The position numbers were made by a program, and so were the translations under genes. From Globisporangium splendens (Eukaryota > Oomycota > Peronosporomycetes > Pythiales > Pythiaceae), in NCBI GenBank assembly GCA_006386115.1, contig VFIW01000062.1, positions 62,001 to 126,000 on the forward strand: DNA of 64,000 nucleotides. Reading direction: 5' to 3'. Below are positions 34,973 to 47,266 of this stretch, in pieces. The notes under the pieces were generated by a model, which worked only from the letters and a program-made list of their open reading frames with translations, was not told the DNA's origin and did not search any database. Within the stretch, counting starts at the first letter, position 1. The number at the start of each line of letters is the position of its first letter.

Positions 34973-37597
34973 TGGACACACATCCAAAAGTGCATGTTGC
35001 TGTATGTGTGTGTGCGTGTTATGTTTGCGTTTGTCGGAAACCCTAGCGACCGGTTTGGAATCAAGTGGAGTTGCTCAAACGAGGCAGCTGCTGCTTGTCC
35101 ACAATGGCCCGGTTATGATCGCACGCTCTACAGGTTCGTCGATGACACCATGCATAAACGGACGCCGCTCGAGACAGCCGAAACCCTTGATCCTGCAGTA
35201 CTCTCCCGTACAGTAGTAAGCTGGAAACAAATCGGCTCGGCTCTCGCACCTGGTGTTCATTCTCCTATAGACCTGCTGTTGCTCGTCTCCATGCGATCGG
35301 AGTAACGCACCGATGTGATAACTCCAACACGCCATCCAAGATCGCAGTGCGTCTCTTTCTCATCCCGAAAATAAAGCGGATTGATTCAACTGCACAAACA
35401 CAGCCGTGGGATCCATTGTCCAAACACAATGCCGCGCCGCGTGTCCTATTGTTTTTTGATTCTGGGAGTTGCATCGAGACCGAGTCAAGTGGACTGCGAC
35501 GCCGTGTCAGGTGGGTGGACGTCAATTCCATGCCGCAGTCCATTAAAGCTCCGTGAGCATGGAGTTCGCCCCTTCAAGAGCACATCGTGAGTTGTAAACG
35601 CGACATCAACGTCCATTTTCGTTGAATGCATTAGAAGCACTCGGTGCAGTACTGGATTGTGAATTGGTGCATGTGGCAGGAGCGCTTCAGTTGCGCGGAT
35701 CTCATTTCCGCTCCATCTGAAAGATACGCGCGTGAAGCAGATGAACGTGCCACTGCGCTCGCCGTTTGGACAGTTGCAATGGCAATTAACGGCACGTTGG
35801 CCTTGTCATCGGCCGCGTCGTGCACGTGAGGCAACTCTTGTCTCGGTTCTGTTCTTCCCCCCAGAGATTGGCGCCGATGAGAAAGGCGGATGCGTCTGTG
35901 ACGTTCGGCATCATCGCCGAAACCTTAGTGGAGCTCCTGCCTGATAAAGAGAGCAGCCTCTCCTCTCGAGGGAGCGATCAGAACGGCACTTGGCTTGAGT
36001 GTGATATGTTGGGAAGAAAGCACTATTTCGCAGAGTATGCATGCATGCATGCACCTGCCTGATGGACAAGCCCGAGCTGCCTCATGTCCATTCGAATGCA
36101 CAAATGAGCCAAAAGGAATGCGACAAAGCGAGTCTTTGCTTGCCCTCAGGAGGCATCTCACAAGATGCAAATCTATGCATAGGATGATGTTCAGCAGACG
36201 CATTTGATGTCTCCTTTTGCACGCAAGTGTTTAGAGTTTAGAGAGAAACATGCGTGAGATCCGGATATGCAAAGGCGGGGATGGCACTCATCGAATGCTG
36301 AGATGATCGGGCTGTTGCGTCATGAAGACCAGCGCGAAGTGCGCGAAGTGCGATGCACCGGCCATCCATCCATCCTCATGAAATTTTACGAAATTGAAGT
36401 GCCTCAAACCACACTTTTAGATTGCTTTGCTCCCCAAGCAAGTTTACAAAATGTTTGCAAATCACCAAACAAAGTGGCAGCAACAAGTTGACACTCGAAA
36501 CACGGTGCTGGTATTGATTTCCATCCAGTTTGAAAGAGCCTCGTCTCCGACCCGTGAAACACCAAGCCAATTAAGGTGTCTTTAAAGTTGCGCTTGGCAA
36601 ACTGCAAAACAGAAACGCGCATTTGCGACTTTCTACCCACGCTCACGCGCGCTGTGCACGTGAAATTTGTTTGCACCTACCATGTTGCTCGAGGCTCTTG
36701 TCTGTCTGCTGATATTCGCTTGTTCCAGATTTTTGTAAATTGATTCTGATTGTGCTTGGCGAGTTGAACGAAAACAAAAGCGGAAAACCACTTGTGCACG
36801 AATTTGCACTATAGGGCAGAGCGTCCTGGAGGAACGCATGATATTCACCCTCATACAGAGGTCTTGCATTGTTAGACGCAACACCTTAGCGGCTCATTGA
36901 CGACATCTTAAAGGCTATACTATTAGTTTAAACAGTAAATAAGGTTCAGCTCGTTCCTCCAAGACGCTCCACCCTGTGTTGCTCGAGGTCTCGAGCAATA
37001 CACTGGAAAGTCTTGGTGGATCTGATCCGCGCAGGAATGTTGCTGGTGCATGCCGGTTTCTTTCACGTGTACCCAATGTCTCTTTACTGCACCGCAACGT
37101 ATAGTCCAAGCTTAAATTGTGGACAAACCAGAAGTCCTCCACGTAAACACCAACGCATGCACAAACTCGAACATGCCGCTAAGAAAAAGAACCACATTGG
37201 CTCTCTACTGAAGCTCTCTCTGTAGAAAAAGATCTTTCAGATGTGGCTTTTCTCAGCGTGCAATTGATTGTCTGGAGGTTGTTGGTTTTTCAAATCCCAA
37301 GAGCGATCTTGTGCCGGCATTTCGTCATCGGTCAGGTCGTGGCATGTGATACGCCTGCTGCACTGTATTTCAGAATACTGTACTTGGAAACTGGATGGTG
37401 ACCGAAAGCTGAAGTATACACTACGAATGCATACAGCAGCCACCTCCCTCCTGCTGCATGTATCCACATTAGAATTGAAAAAAAAGTCAAACAGCTAAAA
37501 GCGTCAGCACATGCCAACCGCAAATGCCCCAACAATCCGCGCCAAACTCAACAAACAGCAGACACGTGACTCCTGTCTCTTTTTTTCTACAGCGACG

Positions 37598-37600
<3 letters not shown>

Positions 37601-37628
<28 letters not shown>
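37601..37628. repeat. (AG)n microsatellite
   Basis: About fourteen AG units. Confidence 0.95.
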
Positions 37629-37631
<3 letters not shown>

Positions 37632-39888
37632 TCAAGCTCACAGAAAGACTGCGCTGATGCGACTTTCCACTTTACAGCACCGATTTGAGCCATGGACAGA
37701 AACGAGGGAACGTATCTTCCTCTTGCCAGATGCAACACTGTAACCCTGAGCATTATGATATGGGATATTGCTCCTCATTCGAGCATGCAGAATGCCAGGG
37801 AATAAAGTCGTTCCTCTCGTCCCAATTCAGCATCTGCGCTTGAAGTATGGATGCGATGGCGCTTGTCGACACATGCGGAGGGCTTTTTCCATTTTGAACA
37901 ACCCCGGGCTCCTCTTCACGAGAGCCGTCGCATTGAGGGAATGTACCCGCGCTGTGTTTCGGCGCTGCTTGATTGCACAAATGAGGGTGGCGGTCGACAA
38001 TTCGTCCAGTCATCCCTACTTCGTGATCGGAGTTGCGCCATTCCTTTCGTGCTGGCGCTTGCTCGCTCGTCGCATTGCGAGTCTGCGGTGCGTCCGTCTT
38101 GCAGAAGATCAAGTTGGACCACTTTCCGAGACAGGCTCAAGCACCAACGCATCACAGGCAGAGTGGACCACTGCCACATGCGTCACTCGATGAAATCCCG
38201 CGTGCGCCAAAGTGAGCGTTCGCTGAAGTGGTCCATGGGTCCACACAAATGAAGAACCCCCAATAGAGGGACTGGACAGCGTCTCGTACACATGCGTACG
38301 TGGCGCTGAATGAATGAACGGAACCGCGATGGGACCTCGTAAGTCACGCTTGGTGCTGTCGAGAGGAGTCAATTGGAGGAGAGAGCGTGGACTTCCTCCG
38401 TTGTCGTCGAGTTCTTCGAAAGATCGCGCCGTGTTTGGCAGCCAAAAGCGTGCGATACACCAGGCAGTCTCACTGATTCTTCATCCCCCGAGCATCGAGA
38501 CGGTCAGACACGTGGGATCTCATGCAGAGAGCAACGAGTGCTGCAGCTCTGAGACCGATCGCGGCTACCGTAGAGAGCGAGAATGCGATCAATTCCCTTG
38601 TGATCTACCGTAGAGAATTATGAATGTGACTCGGAGACCAACCGCTGCTAAGTAATCTAAACGTGGACCACGAGAACGCAATGTTGAAACACCATTCGTC
38701 TCGACCAGATTTTGATTCCTCACAAGTGCACACGTACAGTATGCATATCAAACACGACTGGGAGGACCCATGTCAACTGAACCACAGATGCACTGTAGCA
38801 GCAATGGCCACACTCAGGAAAACGGCGAGCAGTTGGTCAGGCATATCAAAACAGAACGCGAGTCAAACATCACAGAACAAGGGTACGCGTGCTCGAAACG
38901 ATAACGCTCCTGGAATTGTTCTTTGAAAACGTAGAGTTGGAGCAGAGCTACGATCTGAGTTTGTACATCGCCATCACACGAGCTGCCTAAAGGAAGAAAG
39001 ATTCGATGGCGTCCTGTTCAAGGCGACCCCCTTCGTTTCATCGGAAATCTGTCGGCTCAACTGCATGGTCGCTGTTGGTGTGCAAACTCAATCGCACGGA
39101 AATGCCTGTGCAAATATCACCGCGTAGAGTTAGCCAACCAGTCAAGCGCAAAGCAAATGCTGACGCTTTCAAAAATGAACTGCAGGCACAAGCTGTATTT
39201 CACTCCGGAACATCGTTCAAAGCACGGCACAAGAGCACACTTCCCATAAGTAAAGGCGGCGTTCCGTGTCCGAGTGAAGCTCATTTCCATAAATAATCTG
39301 ACTCCGCTTCGTATGTAACCCTCATCATTCTCAGCCACTGTACTCCCTAAATAACACATTCTTTCCGTTCATGCAACCAATGTCATCTACTTGCTAATTT
39401 GATAAAGACGCTTGTGCGGTACTATTCTTTCTAATGGTCAAATGCTAAATATCGTTTAGTCCAGCAGTGTACCATCAATTAATTGTATCAAAAAATACAC
39501 AAACTCGGAAATGCGTGCACAAAGTTGAGACAATGGCATTGATAGGGCAAATAGTTTTCGTCAGCTATAATCCGATCTAGTCTGTGCAGAAAAGGGCCGA
39601 TTGCGAGTTGAAGTTGCCTTGCAGTATTGTGTCGAATTGCACCAACACTCTTCCTCACTATTTTTAGCTCTCGCTTCATGTCGTTGTCTTCAATTGCAGT
39701 ACCTTTGTAAAGCATGCACTCGAGGTTGTACAAGCTTAAATCAACCTCTTTAGCATGCATTTGCATGGTCGGGAATTATGTATTCATTGTAAAAGAGCGC
39801 TCTTTGCATTTCCCCATGTCTTCACCTCACCATTAGTTTATCCCTCCATCTCTCCAAGCACCGACACTAGTGAGCCTGTGCGCCAATC

Positions 39889-39938
39889 TCCGACGTGTTC
39901 ACCATCGCCATGCTCCGACGTGTTCACCATCGCCACGC
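39889..39938. repeat. 25-bp tandem duplication
   Basis: Two adjacent copies (39889-39913 and 39914-39938) of TCCGACGTGTTCACCATCGC plus five bases, differing at one base. It lies at the 5' edge of the armadillo-like relic and looks like a recent slippage event. Confidence 0.9.
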
Positions 39939-40327
39939 AGACGGCGGTGATGGTGGAGATTGTGATCAAAGGCGGTTTGGAGATCGTGGTCGCGGCCATG
40001 AAGAGGTTTCCGAGCAACAGCCTCGTGCAAGCGGCAGGATGCTGGCTCATTGGTGTCATCAGTGCCAAGGACAGTAAGAAAAATACTCACCACCGCTTCC
40101 ATGACGCACGATTAGGACCCTCATCGTATGTGCTGTTAGAGGAGATGATGACTGCGTGTCTGGACGCTGGCGCGCTTCCAGTGTGCGAAAAAGCGCGGCT
40201 TGCGTTCCCAGACGACGCCAAAGTGCGGCAAAATGCGCTCTATGCGACCCATCGGATGGTTCCAGATGACGCACAGGCGCAAGGCGATCATGGCCAACAG
40301 ATTTCGCGAGAGTGTACGCTACAGTAA
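39935..40327 (+). pseudogene. Armadillo-repeat-like relic
   Basis: The plus frame contains VIKGGLEIVVAAMKRFPSN and then SLVQAAGCWLIGVISA, the pattern of one ARM/HEAT-type helical repeat (GG-x-x-x-hydrophobic-x-x-AM, then Q-x-x-GCW). It is followed by about 80 unconserved residues, including ARLAFPDDAKVRQNALYA, which could be a decayed second repeat. No complete start or further repeats are seen. Probably a fragment of a larger ARM-repeat gene. Confidence 0.45.
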
Positions 40328-40405
40328 AGAGTCTTGGTTATAATGACAATGCTGAGACCAAGTACGCTGAGTCTACGTGAACGCAGCCAAGCCATTCATG
40401 GCGGC

Positions 40406-41048
40406 TTAAGCACACGGACGCGAGACGACTTCGTACGCGACGCCCTTCGCGAGCATCGAGTCGCTCGAGTCGATCGTGATCTGCACGTCCTCGCCGCCCG
40501 CAAGCGCTTTCTCCGCGATGATAGTGCTCTCGATGCGGATCCAGTGCGACTCGTTCTGCTTGCTGTTGGAATTCGTTTGATTCAAGCCACACGGCGTCCA
40601 CGCCACTTGGTCGAAGTCCACTGCCTCGTAGATGTCGTCCATGAACCCAGAGGCGAACGTCTTCTTCGTGATGTCGCCTTTCTCGCCGCGAAACCTCTTG
40701 TACCGGCTCAACGCTCAGCTCGACGTTGATGAAACACTTCTTCTGGTCGCGCAGCTTGGTGTCGAGTGTCGCGGCCTGGAAGTCGGCAAACATGATCGTC
40801 ATCGCGAACGACGTCTCGTCGGACGAATTCACGAGGCTCAGTGACGACGGCGGGCACCCCGAGCCGTAGTACTCGGGTCTCTTCACATGCGCGCCGCCAA
40901 AGCGCTTGCCCGACTTGTGCTTGCCGTCGCGACGATGGCGTTGCAAATGACCCTTGGAATGGGTTTCTGCCACACTCCATTGCGCATACACGCACACGCA
41001 AAGAAAGAAGACCACAAGCAAGCCGACACGATTGGAGAGCACCGACAT
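40406..41048 (-). pseudogene. Secreted protein of unknown family, frameshifted
   Basis: ATG at 41048 opens a clear signal peptide (MSVLSNRVGLLVVFFLCVCVYAQWSVA), then a basic linker (RHRRDGKHKSGKRFGG) and a folded-looking part with DETSFAMTIMFADFQAATL and CFINVELSV. Just after that, at about 40711, the sensible reading shifts to another frame (SRYKRFRGEKGDITKKTF through ESHWIRIESTIIAEKALAGGEDVQITID) and ends with TAA at 40406. Both halves look like coding sequence, so a single-base indel or sequencing error is the simplest explanation. The whole protein would be about 210 aa, extracellular. I do not recognise the family. Confidence 0.6.
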
Positions 41049-41621
41049 AGTTGACTAAGCGGGGACTTAATGGCTTCGACGACAGAGGCAAGAAGCACCT
41101 GGGTGGTCTTCACTGTACTCGGCGAGTGGGGGTATGAGACACAAGCCAGCAACGATCATGGCGATCGTCTGGAGAAACGATGGAAGCTGTGTGTGCCAGC
41201 TTTGGTTCTCCAAATAGCCAGCGCTGCGTAACTTTCTCGGACGCAACGCCGACCCTTCTTCATGTCCTCTAACTGGAGGGAGTTGCTCATGCTATTGTTG
41301 CAGACGAGATCGCTATGCAAGCAACAACGTCGCAGCAGCAAGAAGCAAACGGCCAAAGTAATCTGCACGCACGAAACCACTGCAACGAGCGGCAAAAATA
41401 CATTTGGGACATTTCCATCGACTCCATTTTCTCCATACTCGCTCGAGTCAGTACTCGACCACATTCTCGCTTCCTTCAGCCTCATAAATACTTGAGATGC
41501 TTCTTTTCCTTCTACGTTGCTGCTCTGTTCTTCTCTTTCTTCTTCCTCTTCTTCAACTTCATCCACCATCCAAATAATCTAAAAAAAACACTTCCACCAC
41601 CACGAACGCACACATCGCGTT
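41049..41621. other. Intergenic region
   Basis: 570 bp between the 5' end of the secreted-protein gene and the 3' end of the next minus-strand gene. It is pyrimidine-rich near 41510-41560. No gene is seen. Confidence 0.6.
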
Positions 41622-43224
41622 CTACCCAAAGAGCGCAAACAGCGGCGCGACCGCGTTGCTTTCCCACCGCAGCAGCGCCATGGCGATCTGGTACTTCCAC
41701 CGCGTCGCGTGCTGCGCGCTCTTGTGGTTGAGCAGGTTGCCGCCAAAGGTGACGTCGCAGCCTGGGGGTCCTCGACGCTGGTCATTGCGGCCACGTTGCG
41801 GCGGCGAGTGCTGCAGATCGTACCCATCCACCGGGTCCGTGATCATGAGCCAGTAAAACATGTCCATCCACTGCACGTTCGGGTCGTCCTCGTCGTCCAC
41901 GTACACCTCTGGATTATGCGAACGGAAGCAGATGAGGTACCCGTTCTCCAACTTGATGCGGAATAGCAGGAAGATGGTGCGAAAGATCGGTGCCGTCACG
42001 CCTTCCTGGAGGTCCCGCCGGATCAACAGCGTGTCCTCGTTGATTGTCTGCAATATCTCGAGTTTCTGCACGGACGCGTAGATGCCGTGATACAACTCAA
42101 AGTCGCAGTACATCTCCCAGCTTTTCTCCACGAGCTCCTCGGTGCCGATCGTGAAGATGCGCTTCGTGAAATTGAACTGCACGCGACCGTCGGACGTGAT
42201 GCGCTGGTGCTGTGTCCAGCCCATGGTCTTCTCCTGCTCGTTCCCGGCGCCCGCGAGCCGCATTGACTCGAAGAACGACGTTGCCTGGTGGTGCGAGTCG
42301 ACCATGATCTCTCGCGCTTCGTCGTCCGACAGCGGTTTGAAATGGATCGTCCCGAACGAATGCCGAAACTTGACATAATCCGGAATCTATCACACAAAAA
42401 ACATACACAATTTAACCACCAATGATTCATAAAAGCATGTTGCTTCAGCGCATACCTTAAAATCATCTTGCAGCCGCTGAAAGTGTTCGCCGAGCGTGTC
42501 GTAGACCATGAGCTGGTCCTTGAGGTCGGCGCTCTCGGTGCGCAGGCCGCGCACTTCGTAGATCGAGTGCACAAACTTCTTGAACATGACGTCGCGCAGC
42601 GAGTCCTCGTCAAACTCCATCCAGTTGTTGCGCTTCCGGAACTCGTCCAGCGCCTTGCTCAGCATCACTTCGAGCTCATCGTTCACCTGACGGAGGTCTT
42701 TGCGCTCCGCCTACATAAATGACATCAGATACATGAGCGTACTACCTCATTTCCATCTACAAACGTGCTACTTGACGTACTTTTTTGCGGACGCGCGACT
42801 GCCGCACAGTCTCGCAATGCTTGAGGCGCTTGAACTCGGCCTTGGCCATCTTGCGCTTGGCCTCGGGCGGCAGGTGTGCGTTGTGGCGCAGGATCTCGCG
42901 CTCCACCTCGTCGAGCGACAGCAGCTGCTTGGCGGCCGTGAGCTTCTGGGTCTTGACGACGCTCGACGGCGACGACGACAAGGACGCGCTCTTCGCTAGC
43001 GGCGGCTTCGTCACGAGCGGCATGGCGCTGGCGCTACTGCTGATCGGGTCCATGTGGTGTGACGGCGACGGCGCGTGCGGCATCATCAGGAAGCCCTGCT
43101 GCATGGAGGAAGGGGGAGGCGACGGCGGGAAGTAAGTAATCGCATCGTCCGGATTCATGTCCACCGTATCGAAGAAGAGCATAGCCGCATCGTCCTCGTC
43201 CATGTACGAAGGCATGGACGCCAT
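41622..43224 (-). CDS. Basic-region (bZIP-like) plus START-like protein, 487 aa
   Basis: Three exons: 43224-42781, 42710-42456, 42386-41622, all phase 0, donors GTACGT and GTATGC, acceptors TAG. Residues 1-120 are acidic then Ser/Pro-rich; the basic region at about 133-148 reads RLKHCETVRQSRVRKK, with the first intron right after it. Aligned to NTEAARRSRARK of GCN4 type, the invariant Asn is His. A heptad-containing helix follows (QVNDELEVMLSKALDEF). The START-like domain spans about 240-487 (TMGWTQHQR, FNFTKRIF, QKLEILQTINEDTLLIRRD, LLRWESNAVAPLFALFG). Probably a nuclear regulator whose START part may bind a ligand or partner. The ATG follows a (CA)n run at 43227-43249. An upstream coding exon at 43353-43444 is possible. 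Confidence 0.85.
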
Positions 43225-44974
43225 TATACACACACACACACACACACACTCCACTGTTCGCGTTGTGCGGTGTGTGTATAAGGAAGGACACACAACGAGA
43301 AATGGCTGATCGACCACTCAGTCTGTTATTCTTTTTACACAAATAAAAACGCACCTGTTGTTCGATATGAGAAGCGGCAGTAGTGGGAGGAGGCGCGGAC
43401 GACGCGGGCGGCGGCGGGCGGAAGCTCGAGCGCGCGGTGGCCATGGCGCATGTGCATCTGTCGACTGTGATCATCACGCCAATACACTCGCATTGAGGTT
43501 TTCGAGCGCTCTTAATAGAAGACCCCTGCCTTACACCTTCGTTTTTTTTTATAAAAGGGGAAGGGCAGAGTGGGGAGAGACAGAGGAAGGGGGAGGTGCA
43601 AATCTCACTAAACGAGGCTTGGTACCCTTGGTAACGGATAACCCCGTTGTAGCAGATGAGAAATAGTTTGATGCTTTACTGACTATATGACTTTGTTGAA
43701 CCTGTGAGAACGAATGCATGAGTGTTACTTGCTTTTGCATGAGTGGGATAAAAATGATCCATGCTTGCTGTTTACGTGCTATTTTGCGATCAAGTCGGTC
43801 GGCTCGAAAGCAAAAAGCCAGGAAGCAAACATTGGAGCAATGAATATGCGGAATAAAGAGCATTCTGAAACCAAGCGTGCAGATTTTCGGACCGCATTTA
43901 TTCGAGCAAATGTGTGGCTGTAAAAGCTTTCATGATATTTCCCATTGACTCTCGTGGCTATGGGTGAGGTGGCGGGAACTGTTTGAGCCGCACCCATCTA
44001 CTTTGGCCACTGCGTACGTCCTTGTACAGTACAGATATGAACTCACGGTGTGCACGCTCACCCACTCAAATACGCATTCACCCGCAGTTTATTTGGTTGC
44101 TTGCATATATAGAAAGTCTGCCCGTGCGTTCACATGTTGGGCAGGATACCGATGAGATATCAAGAAGAGCGATTCCGTGGTGCTTTGACGTGTATTTTGG
44201 TGCCTCACAGAAGAAAAACACACACACACACACACGAGTGAAAATCTGGGTATGATGCGATTGCTCCAGTCTTTTATTCGTTGATTGCCACCGAGTTGAT
44301 TTGCGAGTTGAAGTGGGTAAGAAACGTACATTTGCACACTGATTGGCTAAAAATACTGTTTATGATACACCAGAAGATTTTTGACTCGCTAAGAAAAGGC
44401 AGCACGTTTGTTGCCCAATCGGATTCCAGGAGTCAGTCAGCTTGATCCTGGGGCTTGAACATGTTGCATGCAGTCTATCCTCTATTTGCTGACACAGTTG
44501 GACCGATCGGAAATGAGAGGGTATTCTGTGTGCGTCGGTTATGCCCATCCGACTCAGTGCACTGATTCCATCGATACAAGCCAAGTTGCATAAAATCAGT
44601 TGGAATGGATTTAGAATGCCAGACATCCCAAGTGCTCTCGATGTAATGCCTGTGTGACACCAACAATTTCTTATGGTTTCGGGTGTACTTTCTTTCCAAG
44701 CACTCAAATGCAAATTGCGATCCAACTGGCTTCGTTTTGTACCTGTGAGAAGAGATGGCAATCTCGCTCAAAAGTTCGTGATTGGCGGGATTCCAGGTCA
44801 CTCCTGTTTTGTTGGACAGCATGGCTTAAGCAGAGATGTGACAGGATATGTCTGTGATAGCACCAAAGCCAGTGATCCCACGTTTGCTGTAGAAGCAACA
44901 CTATCAAGCGATCCAATCGCTTTGGACAGGGTATTGTGAGAGAGTGGTGTCAGTAAATAGAGGATGGACTGCAC
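43225..44974. other. Upstream region of the START-like gene; no separate gene
   Basis: It begins with a (CA)n repeat at 43227-43249. A short open exon on the minus strand (43444-43353, Pro-rich, ending QQ before a GTGCGT donor) could be a 5' exon of the neighbouring gene. Another (AC)n run lies at about 44219-44234. The remainder, about 1.3 kb, holds no gene I can support. Confidence 0.5.
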
Positions 44975-45300
44975 ATATTGGCAGCAGCACGCATGTTGGC
45001 GCAGCAACTATGGCCACAAGTGGCAGGAGGAACGAGCAGGAAAGACGCCGCCGCGCATGAAGACAGGCAACTGCGACGTCTCCACTTGAAGCTTCCGATG
45101 CCAGCGCCACTACCAGCGCGCTCTCTGCGGCTCCACAGGCCATTCACGCCAAGCAAATGGTGTCGAAGCCTCATATGTGTATCCAGCACGTGTGTTGTTT
45201 TTCGATGTGAGCAGCTACAAAGTGCAAACCAAGAATTCTTGGAAAAATGGAAGATCATGAATGCATCTTTGGCTCTGGCATGCCGTCCAAGCCTGGAGGC
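44975..45300 (+). repeat. Decayed exon repeat, unit 1
   Basis: First of two diverged direct repeats. Shared landmarks with unit 2 include AACGAGC-GGAAAGACG, CCGCGCAT, GGCAACTGC, GCGCTCTC-GCGGCT, CAAGCAAATGG, GAGCAGCTACA and GGAAGA-CA-GA. Read in frame it gives RAGKTPPRMKTGNC, a TGA-causing shift, then EASDASATTSALSAA and KQM, so it was once coding and is now broken. Confidence 0.6.
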
Positions 45301-45609
45301 AGTTGCCGCAGAAGACGCGCCAGTGGCAAATACAGCAGCAGGAAAGAGGCGTCCATGGGACGCTCGTTCTTGTTCTGCGCTTGCTGCAGCAGGAAGAGCA
45401 TGTGCATCGTCACATCCAGCATTGTTGGCTCCATTGTGAGTTGTAGCAGGGAAAGAAAACATATTGGAAGTCAATGATTCGATAAAAATCGACACCATAA
45501 AATACATTTTGATTCGCTCAAAATTTAGAAAACTGTTTTTACCCAATCAAAGTGCTGGTATCATCGCGATCCTGAAACGACGTGGACTTGCGCACAAAAT
45601 AACAATAGT

Positions 45610-45975
45610 AGCTGCACGGCCATGCACATTGGCGCGACTTCCACTATGCTAAACGACCATCGGGACCAGGAACGAGCTGGAAAGACGACGCCGCGCATCA
45701 AAACGGGCAACTGCAGCATTTCTACAGCCACTTCAACTGCCAATGCGCTCTCCGCTGCGGCTGCTGGCGCCACCGACAGCGCCATCTACGACAAGCAAAT
45801 GGCGTGGAAGCTCCACGGACAGCGCAAAGCGAGTGCGTCTGAACGCTGTTTGCTATGGATTTAATGCTTTACAAGTGGGTGCTCAAATGTGTACATATGG
45901 CGCTGAGCAGCTACAGAGTAAATGCCAGGAGCTCTCGAATGTGGAAGACCACGAGTGCACATTCAGCCCCAAGGT
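45610..45975 (+). repeat. Decayed exon repeat, unit 2
   Basis: Second unit of the direct repeat. In this copy the matching frame stays open longer (RAGKTTPRIKTGNCSISTATS, then NALSAAAAG, KQMAWKLHGQR) before it too decays. It lies upstream of, and in the same orientation as, the coiled-coil gene at 46.1-47.0 kb, so both units may be relics of a 5' exon of that gene or of an unknown neighbour. No domain is recognised. Confidence 0.55.
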
Positions 45976-46115
45976 CCTGTCCGATACACTCGCCGATGTA
46001 GCGCTCTTTATGACTCGCGCATTCACAGTTCGTATATCTATTGTGTCTATAGACAAACACATCCAAGCGCAAGTCCATAGGCTCAGGGAAAGGTGGTGAT
46101 CACGTCGCCTCGCAG

Positions 46116-47004
46116 GTGGAGACGTCGTCGCTTGGTGGACGTAGCAACGTGGATGCAGACGCCGATCGCGCGGACGATGAGGATGGTGCTCCTAGCACGA
46201 CGACCGCGAGGGTGGCCGCAGTCCATCCCGCCGAATCGCAGGAAAGCTCCATCCAGTTGCACCTCGTACGCCAGGAGCGTGTGTGCGAGCACGCCATGGA
46301 AGCGCGGCAAAGGCAAGAAACCTAATGCATGATTCATGGGGGAGCAGTCTTTTTAATGCTGCTATTTGTGTGCAGCGCCACAACCGATTGCAGAGCCACT
46401 CGAGCGCCGGAAAGCGACAAAAACGATCACACGCGCGCTGTCCTCGTCGTCCGCGTCCAGTGCAAGTCAGCAGCATAGCAGCAATAACAACAGCAGCAAC
46501 AATACGAATGCGCAACAACAGCAGCCGCCTATCGAGACAAAGGAAGACACTTGGGACAAGTACGCGAACGTCATTGGCAATCTCGATCCATTTGTGTGTA
46601 TTGCATGCAATTCGCCTCTCAGATGTACTAACCTTTACCCTGCTATGCATTTCTCTTTTCCTTGCAGAGAGCGGTCGAGTCTGATTTCCATTATCGATGC
46701 CCAGCGACGCGAACTCGAGTTGCGCGAAAAAGCCCAGCACGAGGCGCTGCGCGTCGCCGAGAACTTTGCGACGGCGATCCAGGCGTTTGAAGAGCGGCTG
46801 CTCGTCGTGGAGCAGAGCACGTTGCAGGAGCTCGCGGGCATTCGGGAGCTGCTGCAGCGGCAGTTGGCGGCGACCGACTTAATTCTGCAGTCGCTTGGGA
46901 TCACACAGCCTCCTCTTCCATCGTCTTCGTCACTCTTGTCGGCGTCTTCATCTTCTCCTTCGTCTTCTGCAACTCAATCGCTTGCTCGTCGCGAGACCAA
47001 ATGA
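46116..47004 (+). CDS. Hypothetical protein with Ser/Asn/Gln tract and coiled coil (5' end unresolved)
   Basis: Exons: about 46116-46278, 46376-46595, 46668-47004; donors GTGTGT and GTGTAT, acceptors GTGCAG and TTGCAG. The second intron contains a textbook branch site (TACTAAC). The joined frame is open across all three. It begins after a possible acceptor (CTCGCAG at 46115), and I see no ATG in that exon, so at least one 5' exon is missing from this model. The middle is low complexity (SSSSASSASQQHSSNNN), followed by KEDTWDKYANVIGNLDPF and a long coiled coil (LISIIDAQRRELELREKAQ to ELLQRQLAATDLIL), ending in a Ser-rich tail. The function is unknown; a regulatory or scaffolding role is a guess from composition. 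It converges on the gene at 47267-48916. Confidence 0.55.
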
Positions 47005-47266
47005 TCCGAACAGAATGCAATAGAGTATCCCTCATCTACTCGTGCGCTCGAAAGAAAAGCAAATAAAGTATATAAGAAATACTCCGCTCCCGAGTCAACC
47101 CAAACGAAACGCGTCCATGAGCGCTACTATCCATGCAGATCTCATCCATCTCGTGACGACGAGCTTCCTTGCTTTGTTTTCTGTTTTCTGTTTTCAGCCA
47201 AACATTCACTCAACGACACACAACGAACGCCTCTTCTCCCAGGAGCACAACGTGCTCGCGCTTCTC
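47005..47266. other. Short convergent 3' spacer
   Basis: 260 bp between two convergent genes, AT-rich. No gene is seen. Confidence 0.7.

Larger units (their letters stand above)
34368..39934. other. Gene-poor stretch with microsatellites and a fold-back sequence
   Basis: About 5.6 kb with no supportable gene. It contains the palindromic cluster at 34671-34796, (CT)n at 34940-34969, (AG)n at 37601-37628 and a 25-bp tandem duplication at its right end. Short frames overlap on both strands and lack domains. Confidence 0.5.
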
